Shown here: positions 1 through 7,773 of the stretch, in pieces
Layout of the letters: each line of letters opens with the position of its first letter
How positions within the stretch are numbered: position 1 is the first letter of the stretch
Assembly (NCBI GenBank): GCA_018713255.1
Contig: DVFL01000021.1
Location: 1 to 64,000 of the forward strand
DNA from: Candidatus Cottocaccamicrobium excrementipullorum
GTDB taxonomy: Bacteria; Bacillota; Clostridia; Lachnospirales; Lachnospiraceae
Direction: 5' to 3'
Length of the DNA: 64,000 bases
The notes under the pieces: model-generated
The model's database searches: none
Told to the model about the DNA's origin: nothing
Seen by the model: the letters and a program-made list of their open reading frames with translations, nothing else
Made by a program: the position numbers and the translations under genes

Positions 1-1
1 T

Positions 2-412
2 GGCCCCACCGGCCCTACCGGAGCGACTGGAGCAACCGGCCCAATCGGACCTGCCGGAGCAACTGGAGCAACTGGCCCCACCGGTCCTACCGGAGCAACT
101 GGCCCTACTGGTCCTACCGGAGCGACTGGGGCAACTGGCCCGACCGGCCCTACCGGAGCAGCTGGAGCAACCGGCCCGACCGGTCCTACCGGAGCAACTG
201 GAGCAACCGGCCCGACCGGTCCCACCGGAGCGACTGGAGCAACTGGCCCGACCGGCCCTACCGGAGCAGCTGGAGCAACTGGCCCCACCGGTCCTACCGG
301 AGCGACTGGGGCAACTGGCCCCACCGGCCCTACCGGAGCGACTGGAGCAACCGGCCCCACCGGTCCCACCGGGGCAACCGGAGCAATTGGTCCAACTGGC
401 CCCACCGGGGCG
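2..412 (+). repeat. Tandem 9-bp-based collagen-coding repeat
   Basis: Imperfect 9-bp units (GGNCCNACC and GGAGCNACT types) are arranged in larger alternating blocks. They encode Gly-Pro-Thr and Gly-Ala-Thr triplets. Such tracts change length by slippage or recombination and can recombine with other collagen-like genes, so assembly here could be collapsed. Confidence 0.9.
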
Positions 413-496
413 TTTACAATAAGAATTCTTCTGCTGTCGGCAGTCTTTTCTCCTTATTCATTTGATTATGCATTGGACAATCAAGCTTTGTCATAA
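2..496 (+). CDS. Collagen-like protein, 5' portion (open at window edge, disrupted 3' end)
   Basis: The reading frame enters from the left edge and is an uninterrupted run of Gly-X-Thr/Ala triplets ([13 protein letters not shown] style) to about position 412. This is the collagen-like rod of BclA-type surface or exosporium glycoproteins. The triplets then stop abruptly and 27 unrelated residues follow before TAA, so the natural C-terminal domain is missing. A matching rod end plus C-terminal domain lies on the same strand at 4225-4704. I infer that this is the N-terminal part of one gene interrupted by the recombinase-bearing segment. The true start and any N-terminal targeting sequence lie outside the window. 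Thr in the Y position is a usual O-glycosylation site in such proteins. An alternative is that the two pieces come from two different collagen-like paralogues. Confidence 0.85.
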   Translation, partial: GPTGPTGATGATGPIGPAGATGATGPTGPTGATGPTGPTGATGATGPTGPTGAAGATGPTGPTGATGATGPTGPTGATGATGPTGPTGAAGATGPTGPTGATGATGPTGPTGATGATGPTGPTGATGAIGPTGPTGAFTIRILLLSAVFSPYSFDYALDNQALS

Positions 497-559
497 ATAT
501 TGGTAACGCCTTACGGTTTGGTTTAATGACCGTTGAATGACGAAGGAGCATAATAGAAA

Positions 560-835
560 ATGGGAATTTCTGAATGTGAAAGAAATGGAGCGAATAGAAA
601 AGCTGAGAAATCGGGGAATCCCCAATGTGATGAAAGAAAAGAAATCGGAGAATTGATTCTTGATCATTCTGTTCCTATGGAAGAGAGAGTTTTTAAATTA
701 TTTGGGCAGGAGGAGATTCCCTGCTGTTTTCGGGCGGGAGATTTGATGGTTGATCTGGAATTTTCTCCAGATGGACCTGGGATTCAGGAGATTTTTGACG
801 GCTATCTGCGCAGAAAGAAAAGCGGTATTGGTTAA
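560..835 (+). CDS. Small acidic protein upstream of serine recombinase (91 aa)
   Basis: I do not recognise a named family with confidence. The central part, from MEERVFKLFGQEE through CCFRAGDLMVDLEF, resembles short proteins often encoded directly before serine recombinases in clostridial elements. The preceding AAGGAG is about 11 bases from the ATG. The gene ends 30 bp before the recombinase start, in the same direction, so the two are probably cotranscribed. Two adjacent Cys and a short acidic N-terminus are visible; there is no signal peptide or membrane segment. A role as accessory or directionality factor is only a guess from position. The N-terminal 25 residues are polar and look poorly conserved. 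Confidence 0.6.
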   Translation: MGISECERNGANRKAEKSGNPQCDERKEIGELILDHSVPMEERVFKLFGQEEIPCCFRAGDLMVDLEFSPDGPGIQEIFDGYLRRKKSGIG

Positions 836-865
836 TCGTTTAAATTTCCGGAAAAGAGGCGAGGG

Positions 866-2530
866 ATGACGAGAATAGACCGCAGCAAGGAAGGAAGAAG
901 GGTTCAGAAAGAGGAGGAAAGAAACCAATGGAAACCGGCATGGCGGATAGGAGTCTATATCCGGCTTTCCAAGGAGGACGGGCGCTGTCTGGATGAGTCA
1001 GAAAGTGTGACCAATCAGCGGGAAATTAACCTGGAGTTCATTCGGGAAAAGTTTTTGGGGGAATCATACCGGATTGTGGGGGAATATGTTGATGACGGCA
1101 GAACAGGAACGTCAGAGGAGGCAAGACCAGAGTTTAAACGGCTTTGCAGGGATATTGCTTCCGGCAAAGTGAATTGTGTGGTATGTAAAACCTTGTCCAG
1201 AGCATTTCGCAATTATGCAGACCAGGGTAAATTTCTGGAACAGTTTCTTCCGGAGCATAACTGTCGTTTTATTGCAGTGGGGAGTCCATTTGTGGATACT
1301 TATAAGGATCCGGCGCTGCTTTACAGCCTGGAAGTGCCGATAAACGGGCTGATGAACGACCGGTATGCAGCCAGAACTTCGGAAGATGTGCGGAGAACAT
1401 TTCAGACGAAGCGAAAAAAGGGGGAATTTATTGGAGCTTTTGCTCCTTATGGATACAGCAAAAAAGCAGGAGATAAGAATGCACTGGTGATTGATCCGGA
1501 AGCTTCTGCAGTTGTACGGGGAATTTTTGAAAAATTTCTTGCTGGAGAAAGCAAAGGAGAGATTGCCGCCTGGCTGAATGCCCAAGGAATTCTTTGTCCT
1601 ACCCGGTATAAGCAGGAACAACTGAGACAGAATTATCAGAATCCCAATGTACTGCCAGGGAGCAGGACTCTTTGGAGCACCGGCACCATAAGGGAAATTT
1701 TAAAGAACCGGATGTACTGCGGAGATATGGTCCAGGGGCGGTACCGGATTAAAAGTTATAAAGTACATATTCAAGAGAGAATGCCGGAAAGAGAATGGTT
1801 TGTGGTGGAAAATACACATGAACCGATTATTGACCGAGACATGTTTTGTCAGGTGCAGAATCTCCTGGAACGGGAGACCAGGAGGCCGCCGGGGAAAACC
1901 GCTGTCTGTCTGTTCAGCGGGTTATTGTGGTGCGGCGACTGTAAACACTCTATGAATCGAAGCAGGACAAAGGATAAAATTTATTATTATTGCGGAACTT
2001 ACAAAAAGCGTTCCAAAAGAGCTTGTTCTAAACATATGGTTCGGCATTCTTCTTTGGAGGCTGCTTTGCTGCAGATTCTAAGATTGTTTGTGTATTTAGG
2101 GATAGATTGGGAAGAAACAAATGGAAAATTGTGCCAGAGTCCGGTGGAAAGTACTCTTGAACAATGTATAAAGGCTGCGGAAAGGCATCAAATACAGCAG
2201 ATGGAACGGATCGGCAGGTATCAACGTTTGGCTTATGAAGATTGGAAGGAAGGCCGGATTACGCAGAGGGATTTTGAGAGAATAAAGACGGAATATGATC
2301 ATCAGGCAGCTTGGTTAGAACGGGAGAGCGGGAAAGGGGAAGATAAAGCCTCTGAAGAAAAAGAGGATGAAGAGGAGTGCAGTGGAGGGTGGCGGGAAAT
2401 CCTGCAGAAGCAAACGCTCCTCAAACTGTCAAGGGATAGTTTGCTGGAGCTGGTGGAAGGAATTCGGATTTATGAGGAGGGCAGGATTTGCATTGTTTTC
2501 CGATTTCGAAAATTGAAAGGAGAAGGATGA
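866..2530 (+). CDS. Large serine recombinase (resolvase/integrase type, 554 aa)
   Basis: This enzyme cuts and rejoins DNA at att-like sites through a phosphoserine link. The N-terminal resolvase domain (about 28-170) contains YIRLSKEDG with the probable catalytic Ser35, then the recombinase domain (about 190-300, GYSKKAGDKNALVIDPEAS and IREILKNRMYCGD). A zinc-ribbon domain follows (CGDC near 354, and YYYCGTYKKRSKRACSK), then a polar, coiled-coil-like tail. About 550 residues is usual for the SpoIVCA/TnpX-like group. Start ATG follows GAGGCGAGGG. It lies wholly inside the segment that splits the collagen-like gene and is the obvious candidate for moving it. The zinc ribbon and catalytic region look intact, so it may be active. 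The exact target site cannot be read from sequence alone. Confidence 0.93.
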   Translation: MTRIDRSKEGRRVQKEEERNQWKPAWRIGVYIRLSKEDGRCLDESESVTNQREINLEFIREKFLGESYRIVGEYVDDGRTGTSEEARPEFKRLCRDIASGKVNCVVCKTLSRAFRNYADQGKFLEQFLPEHNCRFIAVGSPFVDTYKDPALLYSLEVPINGLMNDRYAARTSEDVRRTFQTKRKKGEFIGAFAPYGYSKKAGDKNALVIDPEASAVVRGIFEKFLAGESKGEIAAWLNAQGILCPTRYKQEQLRQNYQNPNVLPGSRTLWSTGTIREILKNRMYCGDMVQGRYRIKSYKVHIQERMPEREWFVVENTHEPIIDRDMFCQVQNLLERETRRPPGKTAVCLFSGLLWCGDCKHSMNRSRTKDKIYYYCGTYKKRSKRACSKHMVRHSSLEAALLQILRLFVYLGIDWEETNGKLCQSPVESTLEQCIKAAERHQIQQMERIGRYQRLAYEDWKEGRITQRDFERIKTEYDHQAAWLERESGKGEDKASEEKEDEEECSGGWREILQKQTLLKLSRDSLLELVEGIRIYEEGRICIVFRFRKLKGEG

Positions 2531-2560
2531 AAAGCGCTGCCTGCCGAGAAAGAATAGAGG

Positions 2561-2597
2561 CGGCCCAGGAATATAACTTCATTCCTGGGCCGTTTTT
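2561..2597 (+). terminator. Strong Rho-independent terminator after the recombinase
   Basis: A perfect 12-bp stem (CGGCCCAGGAAT with ATTCCTGGGCCG) and an 8-base loop are followed by TTTTTGC. It closes the recombinase transcript before the convergent permease gene. Confidence 0.9.
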
Positions 2598-2661
2598 GCT
2601 TTTTATGTATTCCCTCTTTTGCGCATTCCCCCTTCCGGATGAGCGTCAGACAGGGTTAGGG

Positions 2662-4080
2662 TTATTGTTTCGCTTTTTCTTCCGCTGACGGATCAGAAGG
2701 AAGAATGAGACTTAAAAACAGGGCGATGACAAAAACTCCTGCGACTGCGTTTCCGTTAAAAATATCTCCAACTGCCTGGGGGAAGGCGGCGAAAAAGTTT
2801 CCGGAAGTCTGCGTCAGTCCCACGCCGATAGCGAAGGAGAGGGAAACGATGGTCATAGTCCGATCATTGAAGGGACATGATTTAAGCATTTTAATCCCTT
2901 CATAAAGAATGGAACCGAACATTGTCACAGTGCAGCCGCCCAGTACAGGCTGAGGCAGAGAATTAAAGAAGGCACCTAAGGGCGGAAACAGGGATGAAAT
3001 GATCAGAATCAATGCTCCCATTAAAATAGTAAATCGGTTAATGACTCCAGTCATGGTAACCAAGCCTACGTTTTGACTGAAGGAAGTAAGAGGAAGGCAG
3101 CCAAAGCAGCCGGAAATGGCGCTGGAAAAACCATCTACTGCAAGAGAACCCTGAAGTTCCCTCATTTTAATCTCGCGGTTTAAGGCTCCGGTACACACGG
3201 CAATGGTGGCACCGGTGGTTTCTGCCGCAGAAACCAGGAAAACGACGGCGATGGTGAAAAATGCACCTAAATCAAATATAGGTTTATGTTCAGTGAAAAA
3301 CACCAGCTTCGGCAGACTGAATATTCCTACTTCATTGATGGTTTGGGAGATTCCGGAAAAATCAATCAGGGGAGCAATCCCGGCTGCAGTAAAAACAGCA
3401 GAGGCGATGTAACCGGCGATCAGTCCAATAAGGATATTCAGATTTTTATAAATCCCCTTTAGGAAATGGCGGGATAAAAGGCATATAAACAAGGTGAAGG
3501 CGCCGATCAACAGGTGGTACCAAGCGCCGAAATCACTGACTCCGCTTCCGCCTCCCCAGGAATCCATGCCTACCGGAAGGAGAGAAAGTCCAATGGCGAT
3601 GACCACGCAGGCCGATACCACAGGAGTAAGAAAACGTCTCCAGTATTTTGCGCTCAGGCCCACAACACCCTCGAAAATACCGCCAAGAATCACGGCGCCT
3701 ACCATTCCTTCATAGCCAAGCTGCGGGTTAGTGGCAATGACTAAAAGACTTCCTAAAAAGGTAAAGCTTACTCCCATTACAATGGGCAGTCCAGAGCCGA
3801 TTACACCGATGGGATAAAGCTGCATGCAGGTGCCGATTCCGGCAGCAAACATGGCGCACTGCAGAAGCTGTGTAATCTCGGCGGAAGTCAGATGCTGTCC
3901 GCTGTCTCTGACAATGGCTGCGCTGCATACAATCAGAACAGGCGCAAGATTGGACACAAACATGGCCAGTACGTGCTGCAGGCCGAAGGGAATGGCTCTG
4001 CTGAGAGGAACCCGGCCATTGAGCTGGTAAACATTTTCCGCGCATACGGAGGCTGTTGTTTTCTCTTTGTTTTTCATCAT
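2662..4080 (-). CDS. NCS2 (NAT) family purine permease, xanthine/uric acid type
   Basis: A 472-residue polytopic membrane protein of the nucleobase-cation symporter-2 family, which imports purines with H+ or Na+. The NAT signature is visible as QNVGLVTMTG, preceded by an acidic AAETTG helix segment, and the N-terminus has the typical FGLQHVLAMF. About 12-14 hydrophobic segments fit the family. Start ATG follows AAAGAGG. The 5' region (4081-4200 on the minus strand) contains a short CGGCTG/CAGCCG hairpin but no purine riboswitch that I can recognise. It points toward the recombinase and lies within the segment that splits the collagen-like gene, so it is either cargo or evidence of a second rearrangement. 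Xanthine against uric acid specificity cannot be settled. Confidence 0.88.
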   Translation of the reverse strand: MMKNKEKTTASVCAENVYQLNGRVPLSRAIPFGLQHVLAMFVSNLAPVLIVCSAAIVRDSGQHLTSAEITQLLQCAMFAAGIGTCMQLYPIGVIGSGLPIVMGVSFTFLGSLLVIATNPQLGYEGMVGAVILGGIFEGVVGLSAKYWRRFLTPVVSACVVIAIGLSLLPVGMDSWGGGSGVSDFGAWYHLLIGAFTLFICLLSRHFLKGIYKNLNILIGLIAGYIASAVFTAAGIAPLIDFSGISQTINEVGIFSLPKLVFFTEHKPIFDLGAFFTIAVVFLVSAAETTGATIAVCTGALNREIKMRELQGSLAVDGFSSAISGCFGCLPLTSFSQNVGLVTMTGVINRFTILMGALILIISSLFPPLGAFFNSLPQPVLGGCTVTMFGSILYEGIKMLKSCPFNDRTMTIVSLSFAIGVGLTQTSGNFFAAFPQAVGDIFNGNAVAGVFVIALFLSLILPSDPSAEEKAKQ

Positions 4081-4200
4081 TAAACCTCTTTCTTTTTATT
4101 CCGGCTGCTTTTTCACAGCCGCCACAGTAAAAACCTATCCTATCATACCTATTTTTTCGTCCTGTGTCTACTAATCTGTAAAAATTATTCCATTTATATT

Positions 4201-4704
4201 TTGTTATATTTGGCAAAAGCACAGGGCTCCACCGGTCCAACCGGCCCAACCGGCCCAACTGGTCCGGCATCATCAGCAGCGGCGGCCAATTATCTTTCGG
4301 CATATTCCATCCCGGCAGCTACCGGAGCTTCAGGTCAGTCTTTGGTATTTGACCGGAACGGGCTGTCTGCAGGGAATGCAATTTCCCACTCGGCAGGAAG
4401 CGGCACCTTTACGGTAAATCAGCCTGGAGTATATATGGCTGCTTTTCAGGGAAACTTTTCTCCTGCAGGGGATACCACTTTGCCCTATACCATTACCATC
4501 TCTCTGAATGTAAATGGAAGCATGTCTCAAAGCGGAATCGCTTCTCAGAAGTTTAATTTATCTTCTGACAATCAGAGCCTTGCCTTTTCTGCGCCCTTTA
4601 CGGTTTCTTCCGTGCCGGCTGCCGTCAGCATACAGAGTTTGGGAGGTCCTTTTTTATATAATACAACAGGGCTGACGATTTATCGCCTTGGAGATCTTTC
4701 ATGA
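4201..4704 (+). CDS. Collagen-like protein, 3' portion with BclA-like C-terminal domain
   Basis: From 4225 the frame reads four Gly-X-Thr/Pro-type triplets followed by about 145 residues with the alternating hydrophobic/polar beta pattern of the trimeric, TNF/C1q-like C-terminal domain of BclA proteins. Examples are SGTFTVNQPGVYMAAFQGN and FLYNTTGLTIYRLGDLS. The stretch before 4225 (TTG at 4201, then LLYLAKAQ) has no ribosome binding site and does not look collagenous. I therefore see this as the displaced 3' end of the gene that begins at the window's left edge, silent unless the intervening segment is removed. Its stop overlaps the start of the glycosyltransferase by 4 bp (ATGA), a typical operon join. 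Confidence 0.8.
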   Translation: MLYLAKAQGSTGPTGPTGPTGPASSAAAANYLSAYSIPAATGASGQSLVFDRNGLSAGNAISHSAGSGTFTVNQPGVYMAAFQGNFSPAGDTTLPYTITISLNVNGSMSQSGIASQKFNLSSDNQSLAFSAPFTVSSVPAAVSIQSLGGPFLYNTTGLTIYRLGDLS

Positions 4705-5792
4705 AGATTGTTGTCTATGGAATTTGCAAGAATGAGGCGTCTTTTGCAGATCGATGGATGGATTCTATGGGAGAGGCTGACAAGGTGGTTGTTTTAGATA
4801 CTGGATCAGAGGACGGCACAGCAGAGAAACTGAAAAAACGTGGGGCTGTGGTGGCGGAGGAAAGGATTGTGCCGTGGCGGTTTGATACGGCTAGGAATCG
4901 TTCTCTTGAATTGGTGGATGAGGATGCAGATATCTGTGTATGCACAGACCTGGATGAGGTTTTCGTACCCGGTTGGCGGAACCGTTTGGAGAAGGCCTGG
5001 AGTCAAGGAACCACCAGAGTCAGTTACCGCTATACCTGGAGCTTTCTTTCTGATGGGAGAGAAGGAGTGGTGTTCTGGATTGATAAGATTCACAGCCGGA
5101 AGGGGTACCGGTGGAGTCATCCTGTTCATGAGGTACTGGAGTGGACGGGAGAAATGGGGCAGGAAAAAATAGCGGCGGCAGAGGGGATACAGCTGAATCA
5201 TTTTCCTGATCCTTCAAAGTCCAGAGGGCAGTATCTTGAGCTTCTGGAACTCTCGGTAAAGGAATCGCCGGAGGATGACCGGAACATGCATTATCTGGGA
5301 AGGGAATATTTATATCGGGGAAGATGGGATGAGTGTATTGCTGTGCTGAAGAGGCATCTTGCCATGCCTGCAGCGGTGTGGAAGGATGAGCGGGCGGCGT
5401 CCATGCGGTATATTGCCAGGGCTTATGCACAAAAAGGGGAGAGGCAGGAAGCCAGAAATTGGTATTTGAGGGCCATTGCCCAGGCGCCTTATCTTCGAGA
5501 ACCTTATCTTGATCTTGCTTTTTTGCTGTATGAAGAACAGCAGTGGGATGGAGTGCTTTATTTTACCGGATGTGCTTTGGAAATTAAGGAAAGGCCGAGA
5601 ACTTATATCAGCGAAGCTGCTTCCTGGGGGAGCCTTCCCTATGATCTGCGTGGCTTGGCCTATTATTATACCGGCCGCTTGGAGCAGGGCCTTGCATTAG
5701 CCAGAGAGGCTCTCTCCAGAGAACCAGGAAATGAACGTTTGAAGAAAAATGTAAAACTGATGGAACAAAAGGCCGGAAGCAGAGAAAAATAA
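4701..5792 (+). CDS. GT2-family glycosyltransferase with C-terminal TPR repeats
   Basis: The N-terminal domain (about 1-110) is a GT-A fold of family 2: ICKNEASFADRWMDSM, VVLDTGSEDGT and the metal-binding CTDLDEVF. The middle (HSRKGYRWSHPVHEVLEW) fits SPBc2-type spore or surface glycosyltransferases. From about residue 190 to 350 there are helical tetratricopeptide-like repeats (YLGREYLYRGRWDECIAVL; YIARAYAQKGERQEARNWY; YDLRGLAYYYTGRLEQGLAL). It overlaps the collagen-like gene's stop codon by 4 bp, so it probably glycosylates Thr residues of that rod. If the upstream gene is truly interrupted, this gene also loses its native promoter unless one exists within the segment. Sugar donor unknown. 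Confidence 0.85.
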   Translation: MKIVVYGICKNEASFADRWMDSMGEADKVVVLDTGSEDGTAEKLKKRGAVVAEERIVPWRFDTARNRSLELVDEDADICVCTDLDEVFVPGWRNRLEKAWSQGTTRVSYRYTWSFLSDGREGVVFWIDKIHSRKGYRWSHPVHEVLEWTGEMGQEKIAAAEGIQLNHFPDPSKSRGQYLELLELSVKESPEDDRNMHYLGREYLYRGRWDECIAVLKRHLAMPAAVWKDERAASMRYIARAYAQKGERQEARNWYLRAIAQAPYLREPYLDLAFLLYEEQQWDGVLYFTGCALEIKERPRTYISEAASWGSLPYDLRGLAYYYTGRLEQGLALAREALSREPGNERLKKNVKLMEQKAGSREK

Positions 5793-5856
5793 AAAATCCT
5801 GGACAGTGCAGGAGCCAAATCGGCGGGCGCCTTGTCTTTGGCTCCTGTCTATCCAG
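5791..5856. terminator. Bidirectional terminator between convergent operons
   Basis: Nested stems CAGGAGCCAAA/TTTGGCTCCTG and outer CTGGA/TCCAG. The run of A at 5791-5796 gives a U-tract on the minus strand, so it chiefly ends the ABC exporter transcript; the AATTTT on the plus side is weaker. Confidence 0.75.
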
Positions 5857-5860
5857 AATT

Positions 5861-7750
5861 TTATGCAACGAAGTTTCCAGTATACAGCTGATAATATTTT
5901 CCCTTTGCGGCGATCAGCTGGTCGTGGGTACCTCTCTCGATAATCCGGCCCTGCTCCATTACCATGATGCAGTCGGAATTTTTTACGGTGGACAGACGAT
6001 GGGCGATGACAAAGGTGGTACGGCCTTTCATCAGTGCATCCATGCCTGCCTGTACCAGTTTCTCAGTACGAGTGTCGATGGAAGAAGTGGCCTCATCCAG
6101 AATCAGGGCGGGAGGATCTGCCACAGCGGCCCGGGCGATGGCCAAAAGCTGTCTTTGGCCCTGGCTTAAGTTGGCTCCGTCGCCGGTAAGCATTGTCTGA
6201 TATCCATCGGGAAGCCGGCGGATAAAGCCATCGGCGTTTGCCAGTTTCGCGGCGTTGATGCATTCTTCATCGGTAGCGTCCAGCTTTCCGTAACGGATAT
6301 TGTCCATTACCGTTCCGGTAAACAGATGGGTATCCTGAAGCACCATACCCAGCGAGCGCCGCAGGTCCGCCTTCTTGATTTTATTAATATTAATTCCATC
6401 GTAGCGGATCTTGCCGTCGGCAATATCATAAAACCGGTTGATCAGATTGGTGATCGTGGTTTTGCCTGCGCCGGTGGCGCCTACAAAGGCGATCTTTTGT
6501 CCAGGCTTAGCCCAGAGACTGATATTGTGCAGAACGATTTTGTCTTTGGTGTAGCCGAAGTCCACATCATCAAAGACAACGCCGCCCTCCTGCTTCGTGT
6601 AGGTTACTGTTCCATCGGCTTTATGAGGATGCTTCCAGGCCCACAGATTGGTCCGCACCGGAGACTCGGTAAGCTGACCATTTTCATCTTCTTTGGCGTT
6701 GACCAGTTCTACATATCCCTCATCTGCCTCAGGTTCCTGATCCATCAGGTTAAAGACACGGCTGGCGCCGGCAGATGCATTCACCACAAAGTTGATCTGC
6801 TGGCTGACCTGGGTGATAGGATTGGTGAAGCTTTTGTTTAAGCCGACGAAGGTGATTACCGTGCCTACGGTTACGCCTGCTAAACCGTTGATTCCCAGGA
6901 TTGCGCCGATAATGGCGACTAAGGCGTAGCTGATCCAGCCGATGTTGGCATTAACCGGCATCAGCAGGTTGGCGTAGCCGTTTGCCTTGTCTGTACTGTT
7001 TCTCAGCTCTTCATTGACTTGATGGAAATCATCCATGGCTGCCTGTTCGTGGCAGAAAACTTTTACCACTTTCTGACCGTCCAGCATCTCTTCAATAAAG
7101 CCGTCTACAGCGCCGAGATCGATCTGCTGGCGGATAAAGTATTTTCCCGACAGCTTTGAAAAATTGGCGGTGACCACCAGCATCACAACTGCGGTGAGAA
7201 TGGAGATTACGGTTAAAGCCGGATTCAGGATGATCATGGTGACCAGGGTGGCTGTCATGGTGATGACAGAGTTAATAATCTGAGGGATGCTCTGGCTGAT
7301 CATCTGCCTTAAGGTATCCACATCATTAGTATAGACAGACATGATGTCGCCATGGGCGTGAGTGTCGAAATAGTTAATAGGCAGAGATTCCATTCTGCTG
7401 AACAGATCTTCCCTTAAATGAAGCATGGTGCCCTGGCTTACATTTACCATGATTCGGTTATAGGTGAAGGCGGTGATTACGCCCAGGGCCATAATGCAGG
7501 CCAGCTGGATCAGATCGGTTTTCAGGCTGCTGAAATCATCAGAACCAGTAGAAAGCATGGGCAGAATATAGTCGTCCACCAGTTTCTGGGGGAAGGTGGC
7601 GCCCACAACAGTTGCAACTGCAGTGATCAAAATACAGGCAATCACCAGCAGAAACGGATACTTATAATAATGAAGCATATACCGGACCACGCGGCTGATG
7701 GGATCAGCGATTGCCGATATTGCAGCTTTTTTCTTTGTTTCACTATTCAT
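5861..7750 (-). CDS. ABC exporter subunit with canonical ATPase site (629 aa)
   Basis: One half of a heterodimeric multidrug/lipid-type ABC exporter. A six-helix type I exporter membrane domain (about 25-330) is followed by a nucleotide-binding domain: Walker A GATGAGKT, Q-loop MVLQDTHLF, signature LSQGQ, Walker B ALILDEATSSID with the catalytic Glu, and switch His in IAHRLST. About 50 extra residues precede the NBD (after residue 345), typical of the larger partner of BmrCD/LmrCD-like pairs. I chose the ATG at 7750 because GGAAGGAGG lies just before it; a TTG at 7777 would put that site inside the gene. It follows the other subunit with only 23 bp between them. Substrate unknown. Confidence 0.93.
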   Translation of the reverse strand: MNSETKKKAAISAIADPISRVVRYMLHYYKYPFLLVIACILITAVATVVGATFPQKLVDDYILPMLSTGSDDFSSLKTDLIQLACIMALGVITAFTYNRIMVNVSQGTMLHLREDLFSRMESLPINYFDTHAHGDIMSVYTNDVDTLRQMISQSIPQIINSVITMTATLVTMIILNPALTVISILTAVVMLVVTANFSKLSGKYFIRQQIDLGAVDGFIEEMLDGQKVVKVFCHEQAAMDDFHQVNEELRNSTDKANGYANLLMPVNANIGWISYALVAIIGAILGINGLAGVTVGTVITFVGLNKSFTNPITQVSQQINFVVNASAGASRVFNLMDQEPEADEGYVELVNAKEDENGQLTESPVRTNLWAWKHPHKADGTVTYTKQEGGVVFDDVDFGYTKDKIVLHNISLWAKPGQKIAFVGATGAGKTTITNLINRFYDIADGKIRYDGININKIKKADLRRSLGMVLQDTHLFTGTVMDNIRYGKLDATDEECINAAKLANADGFIRRLPDGYQTMLTGDGANLSQGQRQLLAIARAAVADPPALILDEATSSIDTRTEKLVQAGMDALMKGRTTFVIAHRLSTVKNSDCIMVMEQGRIIERGTHDQLIAAKGKYYQLYTGNFVA

Positions 7751-7773
7751 AGAAGATTTTCCTCCTTCCCGGA

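Larger units (their letters stand above)
407..4226 (+). mobile_element. Candidate serine-recombinase intervening element inside the collagen-like gene
   Basis: The segment separates two collagen-coding stretches on the same strand and carries a large serine recombinase, a small upstream ORF and a permease. The left edge is where Gly-X-Thr triplets stop (407-412); the right edge is where they resume (4225). The two halves lie in different frames (Gly codons start at 407 and 4225, 3818 bp apart), so precise joining at the GG dinucleotides 407-408 and 4225-4226 would restore an in-frame Gly-Ser-Thr-Gly-Pro-Thr rod. Edges are inferred from the break in coding pattern. No long direct repeat is visible, as expected for a large serine recombinase with a 2-bp crossover core. 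Confidence 0.6.

Noticed and set aside
2-412. Regular repeats resembling a repeat array
   Set aside because: Units are 9 bp with no spacers and read as Gly-X-Thr codons in one frame; it is protein-coding, not CRISPR.
1112-1621. 169-codon open frame on the minus strand
   Set aside because: Lies wholly opposite the recombinase gene, with no ribosome binding site and no recognisable domain.
4081-4200. Purine riboswitch before the permease
   Set aside because: I could not find the conserved three-way-junction core; only a 6-bp hairpin is visible.
3728-4303. 191-codon open frame on the minus strand overlapping the permease
   Set aside because: Runs through permease coding sequence in another frame and into collagen-coding DNA; Cys/His/Arg-rich composition typical of a shadow frame.
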